A stretch of DNA of 64,000 nucleotides from positions 248,001 through 312,000 of the forward strand of contig NZ_VOBN01000004.1 of NCBI RefSeq assembly GCF_008370045.1, in the 5' to 3' direction. Positions 1 through 8,301 of the stretch are shown piece by piece. The position numbers were made by a program, and so were the translations under genes. The notes under the pieces are model-generated. The model searched no databases. It worked only from the letters and a program-made list of their open reading frames with translations, and was not told where the DNA came from. The stretch is from Pseudomonas sp. ANT_J12 (lineage in GTDB: Bacteria; Pseudomonadota; Gammaproteobacteria; Pseudomonadales; Pseudomonadaceae). Numbering within the stretch: position 1 is the first letter of the stretch; each line of letters begins with the position of its first letter.

Positions 1-699
1 AGCCAGCGGCGTTATCCGTTTTTCATTTTTCAAACGGTCAAAGCCAGCGACTCCGGGACGTTGGTCAATCCTTTCACCCTGAGCGAACTGTTCAGCGGGC
101 AGATCAGGCCGTTGCTGCACATGGCCACCCAGGGCGAAAGTACGTCCGTGCTGTTCGACCGCATCAAGGCCTTGCGCCCGTTGCAAGGTCAGGATTTCGA
201 GTTGTTCCGGCGCGTGCATGACAAGTTCCTGGTGAACTTCAACCTGCGCGACATCGCCACCGCGCTGGAAGGCGCTTACCCGGAATTCGTCACCAATGCC
301 GTACTGACCCGGCTGCTGGCGTTCAAAAGCCATCTGCATCAGCCAACGCCGATGGGGATTTCCCTGCCCTTGCCGGCGGAAAGAGGTTTGAAAAATCCGA
401 CCGCCGATTTGTGGATCACCTGGTTGGCGCGAATGACCGCAGGCAATGGCGTGCCGCAGGTCAGTCTGTTGGCAGACGACTTTATGCGCCCCCGGCTGAT
501 CTGCTTCCCGTCACGAAACAACAGCGATGCCTATCGTGTGCTGACCAGTAGCGCAAACCGCTTGCAGAGCCATGACGTGCTGGCGTCATTCGATGCATTT
601 GATGAGCACCACCCAAAACACGCCTTTCCGGAAATCGACCGCCCTCTTGATGACGTTATCGACCGTTGTGTCGACGCGCTGGATTTGAAGTCCGTATGA
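1..699 (+). CDS. C-terminal part of an unrecognised T6SS-cluster protein
   Basis: The reading frame is open from the first base of the window, so the gene starts upstream and only about 232 C-terminal residues are seen. The stop overlaps the ATG of the tssM-like gene (ATGA), which indicates translational coupling in one operon. No membrane segment or signal peptide is visible in the remaining part; the sequence is soluble and alternates helical stretches with a few aromatic residues. I do not recognise the family with certainty. The position before a short TssM suggests a cytoplasmic accessory T6SS protein, perhaps of the SrfC type, but that is only a guess from context. Confidence 0.75.
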   Translation, partial: SQRRYPFFIFQTVKASDSGTLVNPFTLSELFSGQIRPLLHMATQGESTSVLFDRIKALRPLQGQDFELFRRVHDKFLVNFNLRDIATALEGAYPEFVTNAVLTRLLAFKSHLHQPTPMGISLPLPAERGLKNPTADLWITWLARMTAGNGVPQVSLLADDFMRPRLICFPSRNNSDAYRVLTSSANRLQSHDVLASFDAFDEHHPKHAFPEIDRPLDDVIDRCVDALDLKSV

Positions 700-3191
700 A
701 CAAGATCAAGTATTACTTCTTGCGCTTCCAACCCTACATTCTGGGGGTTTGTTTTTTCCTCACCATTTTCGTGGTGTGGAGCATTGGTCGTGCGTTTGAC
801 TTCAGCTCGCTGAACAGCCTGCTGACCGGCATCGGCGTGTTCCTGCTGCTCTCGGCTGGTTACGTGCTGCTGCTTTATCGGGGCGTGTCGCGTCACCACA
901 ACCTTGAAGGGCTGCTGCGCGACGACGCCGATCAAGCGGTGCTCAACGCCAGCCCGGCGGACCGCGAAGAAGTCAGCCTGTTGCGCGAGCGCCTGTTGCA
1001 GAGCATCGAGCGGCTGCACAGCAACAAGCCGCGGGGGAGCAATCCCAAGGATGCGCTGTATGCCCTGCCCTGGTACCTGGTGATCGGCCAGCCGGCAGCC
1101 GGCAAAAGTACGATGCTCTATCAATCGGGCCTCAACTTCCCGTATGCGGAGCGTGAAGGTGCGCGTGTCGCCGGCCTGGGCGGCACCCGCAACTGCGACT
1201 GGTTTTTCAGTTCCGAAGCCGTCCTGCTGGATACCGCCGGTCGCTACATGAACAACCAGGAAGAGGCCGGCAAATGGCGGGCCTTTTTGCAACTGTTGCG
1301 TCAGCACCGCCAGCGTCGGCCGCTCAACGGCTTGATCGTTACCGTCAGCATTCACGACATTCTGCAAACGTCGCTCGAAGACCAGGAGCGTATTGCCAAG
1401 CGCCTGCGCGAACGCATCCAGGAAACCCATGCGCTGCTGGAAGTGCGCCTGCCGGTCTACCTGGTGTTCACCAAGTGTGACCTGGTGCCGGGTTTTACCC
1501 CGTTCTATCGCCAACTGGATGACGTTGCCCGCGGCGAAGTCATGGGCAAGACGTTTTCCCATAAAGGGTACGAACAGGCCGACTGGGGCCGTCAATTCGG
1601 CGTGGCGATGGACGAGTTGGTCAACTATTGGCAGCAGGTGGCGAGTCAACAACTGGTCATGCAGGACATTCAGATCACCCGCCAGGATTCAGCGGTGTAT
1701 CGCTTTCCACTGGAACTGGCGGCGCTGAAGCCGAGACTGCAGTTGTTCGTCGATGCGCTGTTGCGCGCCAACCCGTACCAAAAGGCTGAACTGCTGCGCG
1801 GCTTCTATTTCACCAGTGCACTCGACGCCGACCAGCCGGAAATGGGTGGGCACACGCGCCAGGTCACCGAGCGTTTCTCACTGGACAGTGATCAAGAGAT
1901 CGCCGGCGGCGATGCGCAACCGCGTCCGCTATTCATCAACAGCCTGTTCCGCAAAGTCATCATTCCCGACCAGCATCTGGTGGCGCTGTACACCACCAAC
2001 CATCGCGAACGCCGGCGCAAGGCGGCGTGGATTGGTGGTGCCGGGCTGGTCGCGGTGCTGCTGTGCAGCTTGCTGGGCTGGTCCTATGTGAACAACAAAA
2101 ACACCGTGCAGACTATGTCCACGGAACTGGCCCAGGCGGCCAAAGCCGACGCTTCGGCGACAGGGCAATACACCGACTGGCAAACGCTGGATCGCATGCG
2201 CTTCTGGACCGCCCATTACTACGCGCAGCACCACGATGAAGGTGTGCCGTTGCGAATGCGCCTGGGGCTTTACCAAGGCTACAAAGTCGAGCCGCTGGTG
2301 CGCAGTCAGTATTTCAGGCGGCTGGAAAGCGTGATGCTCAAGCCGACCGCCGACAACCTGACCCGCTCGCTGTACCTGTTGACCACCCTCAAGGTGTATC
2401 AGCGCAACAGCAAGGAACTGCTGCCCGTGACCGGCGTGGACAGTGTCGAACCCAAGGCGCTGCCTGACGACAACCGGGCGCAGTCCATCGCGGCGTTCGG
2501 CAAGACCACGCTGGACACCTACGTCATGCTCTCGCGTGCCCAACGCGAAAAGGCTGATCCGGCGATCCTGAAAGCGAAAATGCCAGATTACTGGTACCCG
2601 GCGATTGCCCGCCAGACCGGCAAAACCATCGGTGCTTCGAATGACGGTTCGGCCTCGAATCAGGATTACGAGTTTGCCAGCCGGCAGATCAATTTCTACA
2701 GCGACCAGATCCACGAGGAAGACGTGCCTCGGATCCTCGATAACGCGTTCCTGACCTCCAGTTCGCGTAACTACATCAACAGTTTGCTCACGCAATCGTT
2801 GCGCTCGATCGAGACCATCACCCTGGAATCGGACACCTTGTTCGCCTTTGGCCGTGCCGACTTCCAGAGCCTGAAAACCGAAGGTCAGGGCCAGTTGAGC
2901 GCCATCGCCGGCAAGCTGTTGAGCACGCCTGACATCGGCAAAATCATCATCTCCGGGCACGCCGATCAACTGGGCGAGCCACAGGGCAACCTGCAGGTTT
3001 CCCGGCAGCGCGCACAAACCATCAAGACCTACCTAGTGGGCAAAGGCGTGCCGGGTGAACTGGTAGAAGCCGTCGGCGAAGGCAGCACCAAGCCCTTGGT
3101 CAAATGCAACATGCAGCAACCAAGAGCCCAACTTATTCAGTGCCTGGAACCTAACCGGCGCGTGGAAATCGAAGTACGGGCGCTCAACTGA
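696..3191 (+). CDS. tssM: Short TssM (IcmF) inner-membrane T6SS protein with C-terminal OmpA-like domain
   Basis: TssM anchors the T6SS membrane complex and spans to the periplasm. The start is the ATG at 696, which overlaps the previous stop. The protein has about 831 residues. Two membrane helices lie near residues 13-30 and 43-61. A Walker A motif, GQPAAGKST, is at 131-139, followed by LLDTAGRYM near 177 and TKCD in the NTPase part. A third helix lies near 440-465. The periplasmic part is much shorter than in classical TssM (about 1,100-1,200 residues). The last 115 residues form an OmpA-type peptidoglycan-binding domain (ISGHADQLG, then NRRVEIEV). In many systems such a domain sits on TssL or TagL instead. 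Hcp and TssA follow on the same strand. Confidence 0.9.
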   Translation: MNKIKYYFLRFQPYILGVCFFLTIFVVWSIGRAFDFSSLNSLLTGIGVFLLLSAGYVLLLYRGVSRHHNLEGLLRDDADQAVLNASPADREEVSLLRERLLQSIERLHSNKPRGSNPKDALYALPWYLVIGQPAAGKSTMLYQSGLNFPYAEREGARVAGLGGTRNCDWFFSSEAVLLDTAGRYMNNQEEAGKWRAFLQLLRQHRQRRPLNGLIVTVSIHDILQTSLEDQERIAKRLRERIQETHALLEVRLPVYLVFTKCDLVPGFTPFYRQLDDVARGEVMGKTFSHKGYEQADWGRQFGVAMDELVNYWQQVASQQLVMQDIQITRQDSAVYRFPLELAALKPRLQLFVDALLRANPYQKAELLRGFYFTSALDADQPEMGGHTRQVTERFSLDSDQEIAGGDAQPRPLFINSLFRKVIIPDQHLVALYTTNHRERRRKAAWIGGAGLVAVLLCSLLGWSYVNNKNTVQTMSTELAQAAKADASATGQYTDWQTLDRMRFWTAHYYAQHHDEGVPLRMRLGLYQGYKVEPLVRSQYFRRLESVMLKPTADNLTRSLYLLTTLKVYQRNSKELLPVTGVDSVEPKALPDDNRAQSIAAFGKTTLDTYVMLSRAQREKADPAILKAKMPDYWYPAIARQTGKTIGASNDGSASNQDYEFASRQINFYSDQIHEEDVPRILDNAFLTSSSRNYINSLLTQSLRSIETITLESDTLFAFGRADFQSLKTEGQGQLSAIAGKLLSTPDIGKIIISGHADQLGEPQGNLQVSRQRAQTIKTYLVGKGVPGELVEAVGEGSTKPLVKCNMQQPRAQLIQCLEPNRRVEIEVRALN

Positions 3192-3356
3192 GACGGCCGC
3201 GCTTCTGAAAGGAAACCGCTGCCTGGGCCCGCTTGAAGTTCGGCCCAGGCCGGTAAGACACCTCTCTTGATCGTTCAAAGGGGTTAAAAACGAAGGGTTC
3301 GTGATCTGTCCGCAGGTTGTTACAGCCCTTTAAATGAAGGTAAGGAGAAATTAGAA

Positions 3357-3875
3357 ATGGCATTTGACGCATACATTCAGATCGAAGGCATTCCAGGTGA
3401 AGTGCTCGACGACAAGCACAAGGACTGGATCGAAGTGCTGGGCTACGAGTACGGTGCAACTCAGGCGACTTCCGCAACAGCAAGCTCTTCGGGCGGTGCT
3501 TCGTCGGAGCGTGTGTCGTTGAGCGATTTCAGCATCCGCAAAGCCGTTGACAAGGCTTCTGCCAAGCTGTTCGAAGCCTGCTGCAAAGGCACTCACATCG
3601 CCAAGATCCAGCTGAACGTCAACCGCGCGGGCGGTGACAAGGTTACTTACCTGACCATCAACCTGGAAGAAGTCGTAGTCTCCTCCGTCAAGGCTGTCGC
3701 TGGCGGCAGTCAGGGCGGTGAAGACAAAGCGGTCAGCGATCTGCCGATTGAAGAAATCAGCTTCAACTTCGCGCGCATCAAGACTACCTACACCCAACAA
3801 AGCCGTGCCGATGGCCAGGGCGGCGGTAACGTCACCGGTGGTTGGGATCGCACGGCGAACAAAGTTTTCGCTTAA
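3357..3875 (+). CDS. hcp: Hcp, T6SS tube protein
   Basis: Hcp forms hexameric rings that stack into the expelled T6SS tube and can carry small effectors. The 172-residue protein has the family opening (AFDAYIQIEGIPGE), the central SLSDFSIRKAVDKASAKLF segment and the late YLTINLEEVVVSS and SFNFARIKTTY strands, with no signal peptide, as expected for the Hcp1 family. A strong Shine-Dalgarno (AAGGAGAAATTAGAA) precedes the ATG, which fits high expression. A 165-bp gap separates it from tssM and an intrinsic terminator follows, so hcp is probably its own, more abundant transcript. Confidence 0.96.
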   Translation: MAFDAYIQIEGIPGEVLDDKHKDWIEVLGYEYGATQATSATASSSGGASSERVSLSDFSIRKAVDKASAKLFEACCKGTHIAKIQLNVNRAGGDKVTYLTINLEEVVVSSVKAVAGGSQGGEDKAVSDLPIEEISFNFARIKTTYTQQSRADGQGGGNVTGGWDRTANKVFA

Positions 3876-3916
3876 GCCCGTAGCGATAGCGGACCGCGCA
3901 CGCAGTCCGCATTCAG

Positions 3917-3955
3917 CACCGTGCCTGCCAAACAGGCGCGGTGTTCTTTTATTTT
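3917..3955 (+). terminator. Intrinsic terminator after hcp
   Basis: An 11-bp stem with one internal mismatch, CACCGTGCCTG / CAGGCGCGGTG, has a 5-nt loop and is followed by a T-rich run (TTCTTTTATTTT). It lies 40 bp after the hcp stop and just before tssA. Confidence 0.8.
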
Positions 3956-3969
3956 GATCAGAGTTGCCT

Positions 3970-5067
3970 ATGTCTGAATTTCTCAACGACCTTTCGCTGG
4001 CCGAACTGACAGCGCCCATCAATGAGGGGAGCGGTGAAGACTTGAGCTTTTCCACCTTGTTCGATCAGGTGAAGGAAGCTCGTCGAGCAGACCCCGATTA
4101 CCTTACCCAAGGTGACTGGCAAACCGATCTCAAGGCTTCCGATTGGGATCTGACCATTGCCTTGGCGGCACAAGGCCTGGCTCGACAGAGCAAAGACTTG
4201 ATGCTGGTCGCCTGGCTCAGTGAAGGCCTGGCGCACAAGTACCATTTTGTTGGTATTACCTTCGGCCTGACGCTGGCCGAGCGCATTCTGCAAACCTTCT
4301 GGGCGGATCTCTTTCCCTCCTTGGAGGACGGCGTCGATGAACGCGCCGCACGCCTGGCGTGGATGAAAACCTCGCTGGCGGACATCGTCGGCTCATTGCC
4401 GATCACCCAGGGGCAATATTACGGTCTGCTTCGCTATGACGAATCCAGGCACATCGAAAACCTGGCGCTGCAAAACCCTCAGGCGATGCGGGCCGCCCTC
4501 GACGAAGGCAAGATCAACGCGGAAGTCTTCCAGCGTTCGGTGGTGCTGACCGACTCGGATCATCTGCGCCTCAAGGCCGGCGAGATAGCCGCCTGCCTGA
4601 AAGCCTGCCAGCAGCTTCAGAGCACCGCAGACAGGCACTTTGGCCCTGAAGCACCGAGCTTTGCTGGGCTCAATGACATTCTGTTCCGCGCAGGACAACT
4701 GGCGGAAAAACTGCTCAAGGACCGGGGCATCGAACTGACCCCGGCCCCTGTCGCGCCGGCTCCGGCCATCCCTGAAAGCACTGGCGAACAACCCGCAGGT
4801 TCCGCAATGACCCAGCCTGAACAAAGTCTTTCAAGCACACCGCTTCGAACCACCCCGCAGACCCGCGATGAAGCGTTCACCCTGCTGGCGGGCATCGCCC
4901 AGTTCTTCAAACAGACCGAGCCCCAAAGCCCCGTCCCTTATCTGATCGAACGAGCGATCAAATGGGGCAACATGCCGCTCGAGGGTTGGCTGAACGATGT
5001 GATCAAAGACAGCAATGTGGTGGACAGCATCCGCGATGTGCTGGGGACCAAGGAAGCGAAGTCCTGA
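3970..5067 (+). CDS. tssA: TssA, T6SS cap/baseplate assembly protein
   Basis: TssA coordinates tail tube and sheath assembly. The 365-residue protein carries the ImpA N-terminal domain in its first 150 residues (DWDLTIALAAQGLARQSKD, then LFPSLEDGVDERAARLAWM). A low-complexity proline/alanine linker lies around residues 255-285. A C-terminal helical part holds TRDEAFTLLAGIAQFFKQTE and PYLIERAIKWG. I chose the ATG at 3970; an in-frame TTG at 3964 would add two residues. It is the last T6SS gene here; prophage debris follows. Confidence 0.92.
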   Translation: MSEFLNDLSLAELTAPINEGSGEDLSFSTLFDQVKEARRADPDYLTQGDWQTDLKASDWDLTIALAAQGLARQSKDLMLVAWLSEGLAHKYHFVGITFGLTLAERILQTFWADLFPSLEDGVDERAARLAWMKTSLADIVGSLPITQGQYYGLLRYDESRHIENLALQNPQAMRAALDEGKINAEVFQRSVVLTDSDHLRLKAGEIAACLKACQQLQSTADRHFGPEAPSFAGLNDILFRAGQLAEKLLKDRGIELTPAPVAPAPAIPESTGEQPAGSAMTQPEQSLSSTPLRTTPQTRDEAFTLLAGIAQFFKQTEPQSPVPYLIERAIKWGNMPLEGWLNDVIKDSNVVDSIRDVLGTKEAKS

Positions 5068-5232
5068 CATACCGCCTTCAAGCCCTGAGGCCTTTCGTCA
5101 ACACAATGGAAGGCGCTCAAGCTTCCCGACTCAAGCACCAGTTCTACCGCTACCAGCGAAGACCACGATCCGGGATGGTAAAGACGGCTGCTGACCCACT
5201 GGCCGACTCGCTCACAAGGCACGTAACCTTGG
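5068..5232. other. Junction between T6SS cluster and prophage relic, no gene seen
   Basis: These 165 bp follow the tssA stop and precede the end of the tail-protein fragment. No credible reading frame or copy of the tRNA-Pro attachment sequence is visible, so the left boundary of the prophage relic cannot be placed exactly. Confidence 0.5.
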
Positions 5233-5703
5233 CTATCGCAGTTTCGCGTCAATGACTTCGGTGAAACCTGCGATCTGCATGGTGTCGGCGATTTTGTTGT
5301 TGCTTTGGTTCGGCGTGACCCGGGTGACACGAATCAGCCAACCGCTGGTTGCCACCGGCAGATCGATGCGCCGATTGCGTTCGTAGGTACTGGTGGTCTT
5401 ACCGTCCACGGCCTCGCCCAGCACCTGCTGATAGGCGCCTCCGTCGGTGGCCAGTTCGACCTTGTACTCGATCCGGTAGCCATTCACGTTGCCGCTGGCA
5501 TCGACCGACTGAAGAGCTGGCCAGGCGAAGCGCAGGCGCACCGCCGACAACTCCGTGTTGCTGATCGCTCGCACCCAGGGCATGCCACTGCGCAGCTCAA
5601 TGCCCAAGGTGGTCTCATTCTCTACCGAGGGAATGCCCTGAATGTAACTTTGCTCGACGGAGCCGTTGCGGTACTCCCACTTCACGTTCGGGAAGTTCAT
5701 GTT
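5233..5703 (-). pseudogene. Phage tail-tip host-specificity protein (lambda gpJ type), internal fragment
   Basis: About 155 residues (NFPNVKWEYRNGSVEQSYIQ to GFTEVIDAKLR) match the central part of lambda gpJ-like tail-tip proteins, which bind the host receptor and are normally over 1,000 residues. The fragment has no start: homology stops at about 5703, where it abuts a methyltransferase fragment on the other strand. It also ends early, at a TAG directly after DAKLR. Both ends are therefore missing and this is a relic. The family assignment is from memory of conserved motifs such as ELSAVRLRFAWPALQ and NRRIDLP. Confidence 0.85.
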
Positions 5704-5705
5704 GC

Positions 5706-6367
5706 CCTGGCCGAGTGATGAAGCTGGGCGGCACCATTGCCGAGCCAGGTGAAGTCGTCCCGGTCCACCAGCAGTTCCTGGTGCCCGATCCGAAACGCCG
5801 TGGGCAGACCTGGGCAACGTTTGTTGCCGAGCTGCAGCACTTGGGCTATGTCGTCGATTGGCGCGTAATCAAAGCTTGCGACTTCGGCGCGCCGACCAGC
5901 CGGGAACGGCTGTTCATGATCGCCCGCTGTGATGGCGAGCCGGTTGTCTGGCCAGCGCCTACCCACGCAAAGCACCCCGTCAAAGGTCAGCAAAAGTGGC
6001 GCACCGCCGCCGAGTGCATCGACTGGACGATCCCGAGCAAAAGCATCTTCGACCGGCCCAAGCCGCTGGCACCCGCCACCCTGCGCCGAATCGCCAAGGG
6101 CATGAAGAAGTTCGTCATCGGTGCCGCCGACCCGTTCATTGTGCCAATTGCGAACTGGTCCGGCGAAAGTGTTCAGTCAGCGCACGACACGCTGCGCACC
6201 GTTACCTCTTGGCCGCGCGGCGGCTCGTTCGCCATGGCCAGCCCGATCATCGCCCCAGCCAGCAGGTGCACATGTGCGGGAACAGCGTCAGCCCGCCGCC
6301 AATGGCAGCATTGGCTCGCGCCAACGACCCGTGGAGAGCAATAGAAAGGCAGGCGGCCGCCGCTTAA
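5706..6367 (+). pseudogene. Phage C5-cytosine DNA methyltransferase, truncated with internal deletion/frameshift
   Basis: The frame opens inside the protein (GRVMKLGGTIAEPGE) without a start. It carries the region around motif VIII (CDFGAPTSRERLFMIARCDG) and continues to LRTVTSWPRGGSFAMASPII. The last block of the family, QVHMCGNSVSPP, appears in a different frame from about 6260. Segments normally present between MASPIIAP and QVHMCGNSV are absent. The N-terminal SAM-binding motif and the catalytic PCQ motif are lost. The gene is therefore non-functional. It points away from the gpJ fragment, to which it is joined within a few bases near 5705. Confidence 0.85.
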
Positions 6368-6385
6368 TCCCATACCCCAGAACCG

Positions 6386-6417
6386 CAAAACCCCCTCCAT
6401 TGCTGGAAGGGGTTTTG
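6386..6417 (-). terminator. Terminator hairpin after the tRNA-like gene
   Basis: Arms CAAAACCCC..TCC and GGA.AGGGGTTTTG flank a short loop, with a T run when read on the minus strand. It lies directly at the 3' end of the tRNA-like gene and is convergent with the methyltransferase relic. Confidence 0.65.
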
Positions 6418-6504
6418 TGGAGAGGATGGGATTCGAACCCATGGAACGGTTACCCATTCGCCGACTTATTAGGACGGTGCAATCGGCCACTCTGCCACCT
6501 CTGG
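6418..6504 (-). tRNA. Class II tRNA-like gene, anticodon loop reads AAT; probably degenerate
   Basis: Read on the minus strand, the sequence folds as a class II tRNA. It has a D arm (GCAG/TTGC with GG in the loop), a long variable arm (six pairs, GAATGG/CCGTTC) and a perfect T arm (ATGGG-TTCGAAT-CCCAT). Three things are abnormal. The first two acceptor positions are CC facing CC, leaving five pairs. The anticodon stem has one T-T mismatch. The loop CTAATAA gives anticodon AAT, which does not belong to any class II isoacceptor (Ser, Leu, Tyr). No CCA is encoded. The body resembles serine tRNAs. It may be a phage-borne tRNA or a dead copy. Confidence 0.6.
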
Positions 6505-6596
6505 AAAGCTTTTGCTTTCCGCAGGAGGCTGAGCGGCAGGAAATTTAACTCACCGTCAAGAAAATATCAATACGCCACTACCGGCGAGGACGCTCC

Positions 6597-7184
6597 ATGC
6601 CCACAGAAAACAAACCGGCCGAGCCGCTGCCGACATTGGCGACCGGCGCCGCGCTTGATGCTTCGACCTGGACCGACTTCGTCGAACGCCTCCGTCATCA
6701 CTGCAACGGCGCCGGCGTTAAATGGCACCACACTGCAGCCGCGATTTTCACGGTGCAGGCCAAGCGAATCGATTACGGCTACGAGATCGACTACTCGGAA
6801 GGTCGAATTGTCTGCCTTGAGGATCGCCGGTGGTTCAGCCCGAAAGAATACTGGGAAGACCTCGACGACGAGGAGCGCGCAGAAATCGACCAGGCCCTGA
6901 TGGCTGATCGGGAATGCAGCTTTATGGATCTGGACGAGGACGACCAGTGGGAACATCTCGCCGAGTGCGATGACCACACCGTCACCGGCTGGAACAAGCG
7001 CTGGGAGATCGTGAATAGCCATTTCACCAAGGAAGCCGCCGAGGCTTTCATCCGGCGCAAGCAACACGTCTACGGCGAGATGCGCGTCAACGTTGAATCC
7101 CAGTATTACGCTTGGGAGTTCGAGGCCGTCAAGGGGGCGATTCTTGACGGCACTCTGACTTACAAAAATTGGAAACGCGACTAG
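6597..7184 (+). CDS. Hypothetical prophage accessory protein, acidic, 195 residues
   Basis: I do not recognise this family. It is an acidic soluble protein rich in Trp, Asp and Glu (for example WFSPKEYWEDLDDEERAEID), with no signal peptide or membrane helix and no motif I can assign. A GAGGA Shine-Dalgarno-like stretch precedes the ATG. It lies between the tRNA-like gene and other small phage-type genes and ends overlapping, by 4 bp tail to tail, a membrane-protein gene on the other strand. A role as a prophage accessory gene is inferred from position only. Confidence 0.75.
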   Translation: MPTENKPAEPLPTLATGAALDASTWTDFVERLRHHCNGAGVKWHHTAAAIFTVQAKRIDYGYEIDYSEGRIVCLEDRRWFSPKEYWEDLDDEERAEIDQALMADRECSFMDLDEDDQWEHLAECDDHTVTGWNKRWEIVNSHFTKEAAEAFIRRKQHVYGEMRVNVESQYYAWEFEAVKGAILDGTLTYKNWKRD

Positions 7185-7516
7185 TTCAGCAATCTTTTCA
7201 TGGCTAGTAAGTCGCTAAGAAGGTATGAGCAGCCTATTACCATGACGGCCGCAATAAAAATGACAACCGCCCCTGAGAAACACCTATAAACAAAGCGTAG
7301 ATCACCAAAATCGTTTTTTTTATCCCCCCAAAGCGCCACTTGAACGCAAGCAAAGACGCAGCCTATACCCACGAGCACAACAACCATAGTCGCTGCTATC
7401 GACCAAGCAATTTGTCTAACATTTAAATCATCGACCATTCCATTCGCGGTCAGCAAAGACATACCCGTAATCGAAGCCACAGAGCTAATTACGCTTAACA
7501 CTTCAGACGACTTCAT
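7181..7516 (-). CDS. Small membrane protein, 111 residues
   Basis: The frame starts at an ATG just after a weak AAGGA-like site. The sequence shows hydrophobic segments at about residues 6-24, 38-60 and 82-103, which suggests three membrane helices with a short charged loop (WGDKKNDFGDLRF) between the last two. The family is unknown. Base composition here is AT-richer than the flanking genes, suggesting separate acquisition. A membrane accessory protein or a superinfection-exclusion factor of the prophage is possible but not shown by sequence. Confidence 0.65.
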   Translation of the reverse strand: MKSSEVLSVISSVASITGMSLLTANGMVDDLNVRQIAWSIAATMVVVLVGIGCVFACVQVALWGDKKNDFGDLRFVYRCFSGAVVIFIAAVMVIGCSYLLSDLLAMKRLLN

Positions 7517-7603
7517 ATCCGTTCCTTAGAAATTCGCGACGGATCTTCGCACAAACTATCTGAAAAGCCACCTTTCTGCCGCTATAGCGGCAAGGACGAA
7601 GTC

Positions 7604-8032
7604 ATGCCTGAAGAAACTGTTTTGATCCAGCCGCTGCCGATTCATCGAGACGCCACTGGTTGCTGGACTCACCCGGCTTGGCCATCCACCGATGACGAAC
7701 TGATCCTTTACGCATGGTTCACCGAGCGGGGCCTGGAGGTTCGTGAGCGAAATTTCGAGGGTGACGCCCCGGAGGAACTGCAAGCGGCCTGGTTCGCCAG
7801 CGGGATCGCAAATTGCTCGGCCTGGGAGCCAACTCCGCCCGCCGGCGAAGGCTGGTTCATCTTCTCGATCCACGACACTGATGATGGCCCGATCTGCGTT
7901 TGGGTCCGGTATGTGCCGAGCTTGCAGCGTGAAGTCGATGCAGTAGCCGCCGGCAAAGAGTTCTGCGGCGCCTGCGGTGATGGTTGCGGGTCGTGCAAGG
8001 TCGCAGAAGAAAGTCCGCAGGTGACGCGATGA
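7604..8032 (+). CDS. Hypothetical prophage protein with C-terminal cysteine cluster
   Basis: The 142-residue soluble protein contains a Trp-rich middle and a late cysteine cluster (FCGACGDGCGSCK), which could bind a metal. I do not recognise the family. Its stop overlaps the ATG of a 17-codon frame (8029-8082), so short coupled peptides may follow, but these are too short to call. It sits in the row of small genes before the integrase typical of early-left accessory regions in Pseudomonas prophages. Confidence 0.7.
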   Translation: MPEETVLIQPLPIHRDATGCWTHPAWPSTDDELILYAWFTERGLEVRERNFEGDAPEELQAAWFASGIANCSAWEPTPPAGEGWFIFSIHDTDDGPICVWVRYVPSLQREVDAVAAGKEFCGACGDGCGSCKVAEESPQVTR

Positions 8033-8087
8033 TCGCCCTCGCCTGGTTCGCCTACGTGTACTGCTACAAGGGGCCGCGATGATGACC

Positions 8088-8231
8088 TCAGTCTTGCTTC
8101 TTCCCCTTGGCCCATCCGCACACCATCAAAACCAAGCCTGGGATCCACAAGCCAGGCGCGGTGATAGCAAAGCCACAAACGGTCAGTGGTAGCCCTGTTA
8201 GAAACAACGGGTTTCGAAACGCGTTTTCCAT
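8088..8231 (-). CDS. Small two-helix membrane protein, 47 residues
   Basis: This gene is short but well supported. A strong Shine-Dalgarno (AAGGAG) lies 8 bp before the ATG at 8231. The product begins MENAFRNPLFLTGLPLTV. It has two hydrophobic stretches (about 8-24 and 27-39) separated by a proline-glycine turn (APGLWIPG), and ends with the basic tail GWAKGKKQD. The small size, two helices and positive tail are seen in holin-like and other phage membrane peptides, but the function is not known. It is antisense to the gap between two plus-strand accessory genes. Confidence 0.7.
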   Translation of the reverse strand: MENAFRNPLFLTGLPLTVCGFAITAPGLWIPGLVLMVCGWAKGKKQD

Positions 8232-8301
8232 AGCAACTTCTCCTTAATTTCTCTCATTAAACCACAAGGCCTGCCGGTGAAAAGGCGGGCGAGGCTCAAT
8301 C

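Noticed and set aside
1929..3017. Minus-strand open frame of 362 codons
   Set aside because: Antisense shadow of the TssM gene; no motif or Shine-Dalgarno.
8029..8082. 17-codon frame overlapping the stop of the gene at 7604
   Set aside because: Coupled by ATGA but too short and without conserved features to call.
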